DNA of 64,000 nt from Rhizobium mongolense subsp. loessense (lineage in GTDB: Bacteria; Pseudomonadota; Alphaproteobacteria; Rhizobiales; Rhizobiaceae): the NCBI RefSeq assembly GCF_900099775.1, contig NZ_FMTM01000014.1, positions 62,001 through 126,000 of the forward strand, read 5' to 3'. The notes under the pieces are model-generated. The model did not search any database. It was not told the origin of the DNA and was given only the letters and a program-made list of their open reading frames with translations. This document shows, piece after piece, positions 43,551 to 53,194 of this stretch (the stretch's first letter is position 1; each line of letters begins with the position of its first letter). The position numbers and the translations under genes were made by a program.

Positions 43551-44636
43551 ATGTCTGGTATCAAGCTGACGAATGTCAGCAAGTCGTTCGGCTCGTTCAA
43601 GGTCATTCATGGCGTCGATATCGAGATCGAACAGGGTGAGTTCGCGGTTTTTGTCGGTCCCTCGGGCTGTGGAAAGTCGACGTTGCTCAGAATGATTGCA
43701 GGGCTGGAGGAGACGAGCGGCGGGGAAATCCGCATCGAAAACGACGATGTGACGCACAGGGAAGCCTCCAAGCGCGGCGTGGCGATGGTCTTCCAGTCCT
43801 ATGCGCTCTATCCGCATCTGACCGTTTTCGAAAACATGGCGTTCAGCCTGTCGATCGCACGTCGGCCGAAAGCGGAGATCCAGCAGAAGGTCAAGGCGGC
43901 GGCCGACATTCTGCGTCTCGGTGACTATCTGGATCACAAGCCAAGCCAGCTTTCCGGCGGCCAGCGCCAGCGCGTGGCGATCGGCCGGGCGATCGTGCGC
44001 GAGCCGCGCGTCTTCCTTTTTGATGAGCCGCTGTCCAACCTTGACGCCGAACTGCGCGTAAAGATGCGCATGGAGATCGCCCGGCTGCACCGGCAGATCG
44101 GCGCGACCATGGTCTATGTCACGCATGACCAGGTGGAGGCGATGACGCTTGCCGACAAGATCGTCGTCCTGAGAGGAGGCGTCGTCCAGCAGGTTGGCGC
44201 GCCGCTCGAGCTCTATCGCGATCCGCAAAACATGTTCGTCGCAGGCTTCATCGGCTCGCCGGGCATGAACTTTCTGAAGGCAAAAGTCGTAAAGGCGGGG
44301 CAAGGCTTCTTGCGCGTCGAGCTTGAAGACGCGCCCGGCCACTCGTTCGATCTGCCGACGCGTACGGGTGTTGCTGCCGGCGCCTCCGTCCATGTCGGCG
44401 TCCGTCCGGAGCATATCGGGCTCGGGGCGAGCGAAGGCACTGTGACGCTTCCGGCCGTGGCCGAGTTCACCGAGGAGCTCGGCGGCACCGGCTACCTGCA
44501 CATTTTGACTGCGAGTGGCGCGGAAATGACGGTCGAGTGCCGCGACAGCCGTCCGCAGCCTAAGGAAAAGATCAACCTCTCTTTGAGGGTCCCCGAAATG
44601 CTGGCCTTCGACAGCGAAGGCAGGAGGCTCAGCTGA
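43551..44636 (+). CDS. Sugar ABC transporter ATP-binding protein (UgpC/MalK type)
   Basis: ATPase of the arabinoside importer, 361 residues. Walker A GPSGCGKST (about 36-44), Q-loop FQSYALYPHL, signature LSGGQRQRVAIGRAI, Walker B VFLFDEPLSNLD, and a C-terminal TOBE part. It closely resembles the ATPase at 18-1094, so the two are paralogues. It lies between GH51 and the binding-protein gene in one operon. Confidence 0.95.
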   Translation: MSGIKLTNVSKSFGSFKVIHGVDIEIEQGEFAVFVGPSGCGKSTLLRMIAGLEETSGGEIRIENDDVTHREASKRGVAMVFQSYALYPHLTVFENMAFSLSIARRPKAEIQQKVKAAADILRLGDYLDHKPSQLSGGQRQRVAIGRAIVREPRVFLFDEPLSNLDAELRVKMRMEIARLHRQIGATMVYVTHDQVEAMTLADKIVVLRGGVVQQVGAPLELYRDPQNMFVAGFIGSPGMNFLKAKVVKAGQGFLRVELEDAPGHSFDLPTRTGVAAGASVHVGVRPEHIGLGASEGTVTLPAVAEFTEELGGTGYLHILTASGAEMTVECRDSRPQPKEKINLSLRVPEMLAFDSEGRRLS

Positions 44637-44777
44637 TAGCCGCAATTCGGGCGTCAAAGCCCGGATTTCGGAAGTGAATGCAGGATGAGGATGCAGGCCT
44701 TGGAGGAGGTCTGCAGCCAACACCGTTTCGTATCGCGGGATGGTCGCAACCCATGAATTTATCGAGGAGGAACCGAC

Positions 44778-46046
44778 GTGAAAAAACTATTGAAACTGGC
44801 CGTTTCGGCGGCAATCGCATTGCTGCCCTCGGCAGCGGCATTCGCACAGACGGACATTACCTGGTGGGATTTCTTAAGCGGAGGTGACGGTATCCGCATG
44901 AAGGCGCTCATCAAGGAGTTCAACGACACCCACCCGGACATCAAGATCAACGCGACGACGCTTGAATGGGGCGTTCCCTTCTATACGAAGGTGCAGACGT
45001 CGGCAGCCGTCGGCCAGCAGCCCGACATCATGACCTATCATATGTCGCGTTATCCGCTCGCCGTCCCGACCGGGATCTTGCGGCCATTCTCGGATGAAGA
45101 GCTCGCTTCTGCCGGAATCAAGAAGGAAAACTACGTCGATGCGGCCTGGAAACAGGCGACTTTTGACAACAAGGTCTATGGCATTCCCTTCGACGTTCAT
45201 TCGATCGTCCTTTACTACAACAAGACCATTTTGAAAGAGGCCGGGTTGCTGGGCGACGACGGTCTGCCCAAGGGTCTCGACGGGCTCGACAATTTCAATG
45301 CCGCGCTCGAGAAGATCAAGGCAACCGGCAAGGTCGAGTATCCGTTGTCGCTGCACACCGACGAAGGCGGATCGATGTGGCGCGTCTTTTATACCCTGCT
45401 TTCACAGCAGGGCGCAAAGTTCATCGACGCAGACGAGATCCTGCCGGGCGATGCCGGCGTCAAGGCGCTGCAGACCATGGCGAACTGGGTTTCCACCGGC
45501 TATTCGCCGAAACTGATTTCCTATGAAGCCTCGATTGCGCTTTTCACCTCCGGCAAGGCCGCCATGCACATCAACGGCGTCTGGGAGGTGCCGACCATGG
45601 TCGACCTGCAGAAGAACGGCAATCTCGGTTTTGAATGGGGTGCCATCGAAATCCCCAACCTGATGGGTACGCAGGCGACCTGGGCGGACTCGCACTCCTT
45701 CGCGATCCCGAACAGCGATGCCAAGCCGATCGCTCCGGAGAAGGTGAAGATCGTACTCGAGATCATCAACTGGATGAACGAGCATAGCATCTCCTGGGCG
45801 AGTGCGGGTCACATTCCGGCCTATAAGCCCGTGACCGACAGCAAGGAATTCAAGGAAATGCAGCCGAACGCGACCTATGCGAAGCTCGCAGACACGGCTG
45901 CCTTCGATCCGGTCTCCAAACTCGCAGGCGTCGCAGGCCCGATCTATGAGGCGACGCAGAACTTCGTGGTTCCGGCATTGAACGGGCAGCTCGAACCGGA
46001 AGACGCGATCGAGCAGATGCGCGAAGAACTGAAGAGCCAGATGTGA
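44778..46046 (+). CDS. Extracellular sugar-binding protein (arabinoside importer)
   Basis: Family 1 binding protein, 422 residues. The signal peptide is VKKLLKLAVSAAIALLPSAA (first codon GTG), ending near AFAQ. The mature part shows ALIKEFNDTHPDIKINATTL, typical of this family. GTG start at 44778 with GAGGAGG upstream. Together with GH51 it suggests arabino-oligosaccharides or arabinose as ligand. A very stable hairpin follows the stop. Confidence 0.93.
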   Translation: MKKLLKLAVSAAIALLPSAAAFAQTDITWWDFLSGGDGIRMKALIKEFNDTHPDIKINATTLEWGVPFYTKVQTSAAVGQQPDIMTYHMSRYPLAVPTGILRPFSDEELASAGIKKENYVDAAWKQATFDNKVYGIPFDVHSIVLYYNKTILKEAGLLGDDGLPKGLDGLDNFNAALEKIKATGKVEYPLSLHTDEGGSMWRVFYTLLSQQGAKFIDADEILPGDAGVKALQTMANWVSTGYSPKLISYEASIALFTSGKAAMHINGVWEVPTMVDLQKNGNLGFEWGAIEIPNLMGTQATWADSHSFAIPNSDAKPIAPEKVKIVLEIINWMNEHSISWASAGHIPAYKPVTDSKEFKEMQPNATYAKLADTAAFDPVSKLAGVAGPIYEATQNFVVPALNGQLEPEDAIEQMREELKSQM

Positions 46047-46051
46047 AAATT

Positions 46052-46080
46052 CGCCGGCCGGAGCGACGCTCCGGCCGGCG
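46052..46080 (+). terminator. 14-bp perfect hairpin between binding-protein and permease genes
   Basis: CGCCGGCCGGAGCG-A-CGCTCCGGCCGGCG, a perfect inverted repeat of 14 bp with a single-base centre, followed by TTTGCG. It sits between the binding-protein stop and the permease ribosome site (AAGGAG, 46091-46096). Probably an attenuator or 3'-stabiliser that gives the binding protein excess over the permeases. Confidence 0.6.
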
Positions 46081-46103
46081 TTTGCGCTTGAAGGAGATGC
46101 TTA

Positions 46104-46982
46104 GTGTTCAGCAGTGAAAGACGAGGCAAGACGCTGACGGCGATCATCATGATCGCGCCGTTTCTGACCGCCTATCTGGTCGTGTTCGCCTACCCGGTCT
46201 ACAAGATGTTTGCCTTGAGCTTCACCGACGCGCCGTTGATCGGCGCCGGGCAATGGGTTGGTTTCGGCAACTATGTGAAGCTTTTCGGCCAGAAGCTCTT
46301 CTATACGTCCGTGTCGAACACCGGCTATTTCGTCTTGTTGACCGTCATTCCGAACACGCTGATCGGCCTTGGTCTGGCGCTGATGGTCGTGCGGCTGAAG
46401 GGGTGGCTGCAGAGCCTGATACTCGTGCTTTTCTTCATCCCCTATATTCTGCCGGTTTCTGTCGTGACCCAGATATGGCAATGGGTGCTCGACCAGCAGT
46501 TCGGCATCGCGCAGTACATCATCGAATTCTTCACCGGCAAGCGCATCAGTGTTTTCCGTGATCCCGTCTGGGCCATGCCGATGGTGGCCCTCGTCACGGT
46601 CTGGTGGACGAACGGCTTCAACCTTTTGCTTTTCATCGCCGGACTGCGCAATATTCCGCAGGATTATTATGAGGCTGCGATGCTCGACGGTGCGACGCGC
46701 CTCCAGTGCTTCCGTCGCATCACCTGGCCGCTGATCTGGCCGGTCACGGCGCTTGTTCTCACGCTCCAGCTTATCCTGCAGCTGAAGATTTTCGACCAGG
46801 TCTATTTGATGACCGAAGGCGGACCCTTCAACTCGACCTATGTGCTGCTGCAGCTTGTTTACCGCGAGGCCTTCCGCCTCAATCATGGTGGTGTCGGCTC
46901 GGCGGTGGCCGTGATGCTCTTTTTGATCATCGTCGTCGTTTCCGTGCTGCAATACCAGCTTCTGCGCGTAAGGGAGCGCTGA
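46104..46982 (+). CDS. Sugar ABC transporter permease (MalF type)
   Basis: First permease of the arabinoside importer, 292 residues, six helices (first TAIIMIAPFLTAYLVVFAY). The EAA loop is YEAAMLDGATRLQCFRRITW. The start is GTG at 46104 behind AAGGAG. It ends 3 bp before the MalG-type gene. Normal length. Confidence 0.93.
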   Translation: MFSSERRGKTLTAIIMIAPFLTAYLVVFAYPVYKMFALSFTDAPLIGAGQWVGFGNYVKLFGQKLFYTSVSNTGYFVLLTVIPNTLIGLGLALMVVRLKGWLQSLILVLFFIPYILPVSVVTQIWQWVLDQQFGIAQYIIEFFTGKRISVFRDPVWAMPMVALVTVWWTNGFNLLLFIAGLRNIPQDYYEAAMLDGATRLQCFRRITWPLIWPVTALVLTLQLILQLKIFDQVYLMTEGGPFNSTYVLLQLVYREAFRLNHGGVGSAVAVMLFLIIVVVSVLQYQLLRVRER

Positions 46983-46985
46983 GAC

Positions 46986-47810
46986 ATGCCCGGCAAGAGT
47001 ATCGGCAACGCGCTTCTTCTCGTCCTTACCCTGTGCATCGCCTGCATGTGGGCATTCCCGATCTATTGGGCGATCGTCACATCGATCAAACCGGAGCAGG
47101 AGGTGGTATCGAAAACCACCTTCATTCCGGACGTCTTCAACTTTTCGGCCTATTACTTCGCGCTTTTCAATACCAATCTCGCCACCTGGTACATGAATTC
47201 GATCGTGACCTCGGTCACCGTCACGATCGTCGTAATCCTGATCAGCGTGATGTGCGCCTACGCGCTGTCGCAGATCGTCTTTCCGGGCCGCAAACTGCTC
47301 TATGGCATCATCCTCGCGAGCTTCATGGTGCCGTCGCAGGCTCTTGTGGTCTCGCAGTTCGTGCTCATGCACCGGCTCGGCCTGATCAATACCTGGGGTG
47401 GCATCATCCTGCCGCAACTGATCGTTCCGGTGGTCGTCATCGTCTACAAGCAGTTCTTCGATTCCGTTCCAAAGGAATTGCGCGAAGCGGCAAAGCTCGA
47501 CGGCTGCGGGGAGTTCCAGATCCTCTTCAAGCTCTATCTGCCGCTGAACTGGGGAATTACCACGGCACTTGCGATCATTACCTACATCATGGCCTGGAAC
47601 GCCTTCCTGTGGCCCTTCCTAGTCACGAGCTCGGAGGACATGATGACGGTTACCGTCGGCATTACCCAGATCAGCGATGCCTTCGGCGTCAAATATGCCC
47701 GTGACATGGCCGTCGCGATCCTCGCCGCCATGCCCGTCGCAGTTGCCTATCTGCTCTTCCAGAAGCGCGTGACGCAGGCGCTGATGCTCTCTTCCGGCAT
47801 CAAGGGGTAG
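46986..47810 (+). CDS. Sugar ABC transporter permease (MalG type)
   Basis: Second permease, 274 residues, six helices. The EAA loop is LREAAKLDGCGEFQILFKLYLP, close to the CUT1 consensus. It has no periplasmic insertion, unlike the MalG-type protein at 1104-2192. It ends 164 bp before the regulator gene; that gap has no convincing gene of its own. Confidence 0.93.
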   Translation: MPGKSIGNALLLVLTLCIACMWAFPIYWAIVTSIKPEQEVVSKTTFIPDVFNFSAYYFALFNTNLATWYMNSIVTSVTVTIVVILISVMCAYALSQIVFPGRKLLYGIILASFMVPSQALVVSQFVLMHRLGLINTWGGIILPQLIVPVVVIVYKQFFDSVPKELREAAKLDGCGEFQILFKLYLPLNWGITTALAIITYIMAWNAFLWPFLVTSSEDMMTVTVGITQISDAFGVKYARDMAVAILAAMPVAVAYLLFQKRVTQALMLSSGIKG

Positions 47811-47974
47811 ACGAATGAAGAACACCTTTCGGGCCGAGGTGAGAAGGCCCAGCCGGTCCGCGGCAGCTCTCCCGAGGCGCGGGCCGGCACACATAGAAAA
47901 GGCGGCGACACCGGCAACCCTGCATGGTATCAGCGAAGTACAGCCGAGAAAGACTGGAGAACCAGTAGTAGCGC

Positions 47975-48898
47975 ATGGAGACTAAGCTTCTAACCGTCGA
48001 TCCGATGAAGGATGCCGAAGTCGTACAGGCCCTCGGTTCAACGACGCGTATCGAAATCCTCAACCTGCTGCGCCAGCAAGGCCCCTTGAATGTGAACGAC
48101 ATCGCCGGTCACATGGGCTTGCCGCAATCGACGGCAGCGACCAACTTGAAGGCGCTGGAACAGGCAGGGCTGATACAGACGCAGACGATGAAGGCGACGA
48201 AGGGTAATCAGAAGGTCTGCTCCTGCATTTACGACGAAATTCTGATCCGCTTCGGCGCCAGTGGCACAAAGTCTGCCGAAGACGTCGTAACCGTCAGCAT
48301 GCCGATCGGGCTTTTCACGGAATTCGAAGCGGAGGCGCCCTGCGGCCTGTGCTCGGTTAACAACGTCATCGGCATGCTGGACGTGCAGGAAGTCTTCCTC
48401 GACCCGCAGCGCATGCAGGCCGCACTTTTGTGGTTCACCCGCGGCTATGTGGAGTACAAATTTCCGAACAATGCCAAGGTCACGGGCCGGAAGATCCGCA
48501 AGGTGGAATTTTCGGCGGAGCTCAGCTCCGAGACGCCGGCGACCAATGCCAACTGGCCATCCGACATCTCGATCTGGGTGAACGGCATCAAGGCCGGCCA
48601 CTGGACGTCACCGGGCGATTTCGGCGACCGGCGCGGCATGTACTCGCCGGCTTGGTGGAAACTCAGCGGCTCGCAGTACGGCAAGCTCAAGACCTGGACG
48701 ATCGACGACAAGGGAACCTGGATCGATGGTGCGATGGTCTCGACACAGACGATTGCCTCGCTCGGCATTGCCGATCATCATTCCATTCGCTTTCGCATCG
48801 GCATTGACGAGAAGGCGGACAATCCGGGCGGCATGAATATTTTCGGCAAGGGCTTCGGGGATTTCGACCAGGACCTGGAGATGTCGATCTATTTTTGA
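47975..48898 (+). CDS. ArsR-like winged-helix regulator with a large C-terminal domain
   Basis: A 307-residue protein. The N-terminal winged helix (about 8-85, STTRIEILNLLRQQGPLNVN and MGLPQSTAATNLKALEQAGL) is of the ArsR type. ArsR proteins are normally about 100 residues; here about 200 more follow. They contain a Cys pair (EAPCGLCSVNN) and a region rich in Trp, Gly and beta-strand pattern (SDISIWVNGIKAGHWTSPGD, FGDFDQDLEMSIYF), resembling a carbohydrate-binding or jelly-roll fold. It probably controls the arabinoside operon, with the C-terminal part sensing sugar. The HTH is certain; the second domain's role is inference. Confidence 0.82.
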   Translation: METKLLTVDPMKDAEVVQALGSTTRIEILNLLRQQGPLNVNDIAGHMGLPQSTAATNLKALEQAGLIQTQTMKATKGNQKVCSCIYDEILIRFGASGTKSAEDVVTVSMPIGLFTEFEAEAPCGLCSVNNVIGMLDVQEVFLDPQRMQAALLWFTRGYVEYKFPNNAKVTGRKIRKVEFSAELSSETPATNANWPSDISIWVNGIKAGHWTSPGDFGDRRGMYSPAWWKLSGSQYGKLKTWTIDDKGTWIDGAMVSTQTIASLGIADHHSIRFRIGIDEKADNPGGMNIFGKGFGDFDQDLEMSIYF

Positions 48899-49079
48899 GC
48901 AAACCAGGGAAACGGAAGGAGCTCGCCTCCTGTCATGTCGGCGAGCCCCATGAATGTCATCGACTTGGTCGAGTTCGGTGACAGCAGACAAACGCAGCTT
49001 TCGGCAAAAAGTTCCTGCCAGCGACGGAACCAACATTCCCGCCACCTTAGGTGCTCTGCCAATGCTGGTGTGAAGAAGA

Positions 49080-49915
49080 ATGGTCGAGGCGTTGGCTGCG
49101 CTAAGAAAGCGATTCAACGGGAGTGCCTTGACGAAGTCGAGCCTCGATCATCTTCCGGAAAAGAAGCAGCGCGAACTGGCGCGTGTTGTCGAGATCATTC
49201 ACGAGGAATTCGAAAACGCGTTGAAGGGTGGGGAGGCGGAATTCAAAAAGAAGGGCCGCATCTGGAAGGTCATTCTCTTCGGGTCTATGGCCGCGGCACC
49301 TGGGTCAATGAACCGCATACGATGAAGGGTTATCGGTCCGACTACGATACCCCCATTATCGTCAATACGAAGAAGCTGACCGACCCCGAATATTGGTATG
49401 CCGCCAAGGATCGGTTGATGCGTGACCGTGGTATCAAGACCTTGGTCAATCCAATCATCCATTCCCGTCGTGAGGTCGGCGACGCTCTGCACCGCGGACA
49501 GCATTTTTTCTCAGACATCCGGCGAGATGGCATCGTTATTTATGAAGTCGATAATCAACCGCTTCCCGCGCCACATCTCTTGTCTGCCGAACAGGCAGGC
49601 ATCGTCGCAACGGGTCATTTCAATGCGCGTTTTCCTCTCGCCATCGGCTTTCTAGAAGGACGCCTTTCCAGCAAAAAATCTCGATCCAGCCGCGCCCGCC
49701 TCCGTCTGGTCGCGACCAAGATCGAGCCCGGTGATCTTCGAACGCTGGCAAAGCCGATGAGCAGTACGGCGCGGTTGCGAAGGCCGGCCAAGTGTCTCGA
49801 GCATCGCTATGAGGTCTTCCGGCAGGATCGCCTCCTTCCGGAGCACGAAAAATACAAGCTCGCCGGCAGGGATGCGCGCATCATCCCGGTGGACGAGCTT
49901 GAAGCTCGCATCTGA
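49080..49915 (+). pseudogene. Nucleotidyltransferase/HEPN-type protein, frameshifted
   Basis: The first part, starting MVEALAALRKRFNGSALTKS and running to GRIWKVILFGS, breaks off at about 49287. In the next frame it resumes as YGRGTWVNEPHTMKGYRSDY. One missing base in the GS-YGRG segment explains this. It is the catalytic motif of MNT-type nucleotidyltransferases, with the acidic pair in SDYD. After about residue 190 the sequence no longer resembles the HEPN part expected in the family; it ends in a basic stretch of unknown kin (HEKYKLAGRDARIIPVDELE). It is both frameshifted and probably rearranged at its 3' end. Members of this family often belong to toxin-antitoxin pairs. Confidence 0.6.
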
Positions 49916-49923
49916 AACTCCTC

Positions 49924-51387
49924 TCAAGAGGTTGCTGCGTGCAGGTGATCGCCAATGCGGATTACCTCCCGCACGAAAAGTTCCAGATCCTCATGCCGTG
50001 TACGGTGGTTGGCGATCGCGGCGCGTAGGCAATGCTCGCCGTGAACGGTCGTGTCGGAGACGACGGCGATGCCTTGTTCCTGTAGCCGCAGCATGATCTC
50101 GACGTTGATTTCCTTTCGCCGGGGCGCATCGGCATCGTGTGGCCGGTAGCGGAAGCACACGATGTTGACAAAGGTTGGGGCAACCAGTTCCAGCATCGGC
50201 TCGGCTTCGATCCGTTGTGCGAGATGGCGAGCCTGCGCGATGGCCTGGTCTATCAGGCGCCCGAATTTCGCGACGCCATGCTCCTTCAGCGCCATCCATA
50301 CCTTCAGGGCCCGGAAACCGCGCGAGGTCTGCAAACCGTAATCGTGCAGCCAAACTCCCGCCGCCAGGCCGCGCGGCGCGGTTTCGAGATACTCGGCCGT
50401 CGTCGCGAAGGCGCCGCGGTGTGCGGCCGCATTGCGGACCAGCGCACAGCCCGCTTCGAACGGAGCATGCAGCAGCTTGTGCGGGTCCAGGGCCACGGAA
50501 TCGGCACGCTCGATGCCAGAGACCAGATGCCGGTTTTCCGGCGCGATCGCGATGAGCGCGCCGACACAGCCGTCCACATGCAGCCAGAGCCCTTCGCGTG
50601 CCGCAAGGTCGGCGAGCGCAGGAAGGTCGTCGATCGCGCCCGTATTGACCGTTCCCGCATTCGCGATGATGCAGGCGGGGCGGATGCCCTGCGCGCGATC
50701 CTGCGCGATCGCCGCTTCAAGCTCCGCGATATCGATCCGGAGCGCTGCGTCGGTGCCGACGCGCCTCAATGCGCCGTTGCCGAGGCCGAGCGCCTCAATG
50801 GCCTTGCGGTGGCACCCGTGGATCTGGTCCGATCCGTAAAAGCGTAGCGGCTGCGGCATTGCCGCGACGCCATGCTCGCGAACGTCCACGCCGGCCTTGA
50901 CATTGCGCGCGACGGTCAACCCGATAAGGTTCGCCATCGAGCCGCCGCTGACCAGCGTGCCGCTGGCCTCCGCCGGAAAGCCCAGCATCTCCTTGCACCA
51001 GTTGACGACCTGTCCATCGACGAGGGCTGCAGCATGGTTGCCGCCGCCGACGTTGGAGCCCTGGATCGCGGCCAGGAAATCGCCGAGCGCGCCAGTGAAA
51101 TTGCCGGAGCCCATGTACCAGGCCCAGAACCGCGGGTGAATATTGCCCATTGGATAGGCCATCACGGCATCGGCCACCGTGCGATAGACCTCGCCGAGCG
51201 GCGTGGCGCCGGTCGGCAGGGGGGTGCGGAAGATGTCCCGCACGTCCGCGGGCATGGCCCGCCAGGCCGGCCGGTCGCGCACGTCGCGGAGATAGCCGAT
51301 CGCATCGCTGACGATGCGATGCGACAGGGTCTCGACCTCCGACCAATCGGAAGGATCGAGCGTTTCTTCCTTCGGCATCCCGTCCAT
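49924..51387 (-). CDS. PLP-dependent group II decarboxylase (aromatic amino acid decarboxylase-like)
   Basis: A 487-residue fold-type I PLP enzyme. The cofactor Lys is in VALDPHKLLHAPFEAG. The family's substrate-pocket segments PRFWAWYMGSGNFTGALGDF and GSNVGGGNHAAALVDGQVVN are present, as is WLHVDGCVGA with the PLP Asp. It likely decarboxylates an amino acid (tyrosine, DOPA, tryptophan, or glutamate-type) to an amine or related product. The ATG at 51387 is preceded by GGGAGGCGGGC. It stands alone, with its 3' end facing the pseudogene before it. Exact substrate open. Confidence 0.88.
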   Translation of the reverse strand: MDGMPKEETLDPSDWSEVETLSHRIVSDAIGYLRDVRDRPAWRAMPADVRDIFRTPLPTGATPLGEVYRTVADAVMAYPMGNIHPRFWAWYMGSGNFTGALGDFLAAIQGSNVGGGNHAAALVDGQVVNWCKEMLGFPAEASGTLVSGGSMANLIGLTVARNVKAGVDVREHGVAAMPQPLRFYGSDQIHGCHRKAIEALGLGNGALRRVGTDAALRIDIAELEAAIAQDRAQGIRPACIIANAGTVNTGAIDDLPALADLAAREGLWLHVDGCVGALIAIAPENRHLVSGIERADSVALDPHKLLHAPFEAGCALVRNAAAHRGAFATTAEYLETAPRGLAAGVWLHDYGLQTSRGFRALKVWMALKEHGVAKFGRLIDQAIAQARHLAQRIEAEPMLELVAPTFVNIVCFRYRPHDADAPRRKEINVEIMLRLQEQGIAVVSDTTVHGEHCLRAAIANHRTRHEDLELFVREVIRIGDHLHAATS

Positions 51388-51792
51388 TGCCCGCCTCCCT
51401 TACGCGACCGCCTGGAACTGGGAGCGGGGCGTCGAGCGTGTTAGAAACCTCGATGTTGAGGATATGAGAAATCGGCTCTGTTGAATAGGCAGTACGGCGC
51501 GTCTGCGCAAATCGCGTCCCGACGATAGCGCGATGTCTGTTTCGAAGCGTTGCGGATCTTCTGCGACCCGATGAAGATCACGAAACGGAGGATCGAGAGC
51601 GTCGCACTTTCATAAGCCTGCCGTTCAGTTCAGCCTCCGAGAGGGTGGTTCTCATTTTCGCTGGGTACCGACCAAGGCTCGCGGCCAGTAATTTCCGCCC
51701 ATTCGATCAAGGGTTTCGCTTGGTCGCTAAACCGACACTGTCGGCGTCACCGGAGATCAAAGGTTCAGTGACGCAACTTCGAAAGGGTGAAG
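51388..51792. other. Intergenic region between the decarboxylase and the EamA transporter
   Basis: About 400 bp, promoter space for both divergent genes. It includes a GGCTCTGTTGAATAGG (51475-51490) reminiscent of IS6-type ends, but no transposase or second end is seen, so I do not call an element. No other gene visible. Confidence 0.35.
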
Positions 51793-52764
51793 ATGATGGA
51801 CAGAGTCTTCTATGTTGGTGTGTCAGCCGCTCTCTTTGCGGCCTTTGCCTTTTCGCTCAACTTCGTTGTCCCCTTCATCATCGGTGACTATTCCACCTTT
51901 GATTTTGCCCTCATCCGTCATGTTGTCTCAGCTCTCGTCGGGGTTTACATTCTGGTTTCTGAGAAGCGCATAGTGCGCCATCTCACACTTTGGAACTGCC
52001 TAGAGGCCATCTGGCTCGCCTTCGTCGGATATGTCGGTTACTTCCTGACGGTTACGGGAGCGGCCGTCTTTGCCGGCCCGGTTATCGCTCCGGCCTTTCT
52101 CGGCCTGGTGCCGATCGTGTTGATGGTCATTGGCAATCACCGTCAGGGATCATTGCCGTGGCGGTCCCTTATGTTACCTCTGGCGCTGGTGCTGGCCGGC
52201 CTTGTCCTCATCAATGGCACGGCCTTCACGGCCGAAGGATTGAACTCTGTCGAATCGTTGTGGGTCGGCGCGCCGCTGGCGCTCGCTGCCGTGGGACTTT
52301 GGGTGTGGTTCGCCCTCGCCAATCAGGCTGCACTCGACGCCCGACCGGAAATGCCCTCTGGTGTGTGGTCGGCGCTGATACTGGTCGGAGGCGGCGTCTT
52401 GATGCTGGCCTTCTATCCCCTCGGTGCCGCAATGGACCTCTTCCGTCTTCCAACATTGGGTTTCGGCTGGAGCGCTGCTGGCAGATTATATGTTTGGGGC
52501 GCATCTTTCGCGTTGCTGGCCACTGTGGGCGGCGTCTGGGCCTGGAACATTGCATCCCGGAGCTTGCCTGTCGCACTGGCCGCGCAGTTGATCGTCTCGG
52601 AGACAGCCTTCGGAGTAATAGGAGGGCTTGTTGTGCATGCCCGTTGGCCAACCCCGATCGAAGTGACTGGGGTAGTCGTCCTGATCGCCGGCGTGGTTCT
52701 GTCAGTGGGGATTTTCTACGATCGCCAATTCGCATCGGGAAAGACGTTGCTTGCGCACGAGTGA
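51793..52764 (+). CDS. EamA/DMT family transporter
   Basis: A membrane protein of about 323 residues with ten hydrophobic segments, the two-fold EamA repeat of the drug/metabolite transporter superfamily (first helix VSAALFAAFAFSLNFVVPFI; second repeat from about 150). Such proteins export amino acids or small metabolites. The start is the ATG at 51793 (or 51796) behind GAAAGGG; the GTG at 51787 is less likely. Possibly linked to the divergent decarboxylase as an exporter of its amine, but this is only context. Confidence 0.85.
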   Translation: MMDRVFYVGVSAALFAAFAFSLNFVVPFIIGDYSTFDFALIRHVVSALVGVYILVSEKRIVRHLTLWNCLEAIWLAFVGYVGYFLTVTGAAVFAGPVIAPAFLGLVPIVLMVIGNHRQGSLPWRSLMLPLALVLAGLVLINGTAFTAEGLNSVESLWVGAPLALAAVGLWVWFALANQAALDARPEMPSGVWSALILVGGGVLMLAFYPLGAAMDLFRLPTLGFGWSAAGRLYVWGASFALLATVGGVWAWNIASRSLPVALAAQLIVSETAFGVIGGLVVHARWPTPIEVTGVVVLIAGVVLSVGIFYDRQFASGKTLLAHE

Positions 52765-52965
52765 CCTGCTGGACGTGCAGCCGAATGGCTCAGTCTTGGC
52801 GGTCGAGGATGTGAAAGATCGGAACGCTGTGCGCGGCCAACTGAACGGATGCAATGCTCCACCAGCGGAATTTCAACTTCAACGTGATCGAATTTGATAG
52901 GGTCGCACATCTGGCCCTCTCGAAATTGGGTGTATTTCGATATAAAAGTCATCGTTTCTAGAAGG

Positions 52966-53194
52966 GTGATCACTATTCGCAATCTTTCTCATGAAACGCA
53001 TCGCGCCCTACGGGTGCGAGCAGCTCACCATGGCCGAAGCACCGGGGCCGAAGTCCGTGACATTGTCGAGGCCATCTGAACGCGTGAAACTCGGCTCCTT
53101 ACTCGCGGCCATAGGTCGTGACGCTGAGCTTTCCGACCGCGACGTTGAAGCCCTGCAGCAAAATCGCGATAAAGCGCCCGCCGATGACTTTCGA
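52966..53194 (+). pseudogene. FitA-like antitoxin remnant
   Basis: The ribbon-helix-helix N-terminus VITIRNLSHETHRALRVRAA and GRSTGAEVRDIVEAI are those of FitA/StbC antitoxins. A stop at 53077 then interrupts the frame, while LGSLLAAIGRDAEL continues in another. The natural end FE-stop overlapping the toxin ATG can still be seen in a third frame. At least two shifts make it inactive. Confidence 0.65.

Noticed and set aside
46101..47417. A 438-codon minus-strand frame
   Set aside because: Antisense shadow of the two permease genes, with a charged, low-complexity translation and no family resemblance.
47815..47985. A 57-codon frame between the MalG-type permease and the ArsR-like gene
   Set aside because: The translation has no hydrophobic core or family match and overlaps the regulator start; no clear ribosome site.
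51475..51490. GGCTCTGTTGAATAGG, like an IS6-family end
   Set aside because: No second end, transposase fragment or target duplication was seen.
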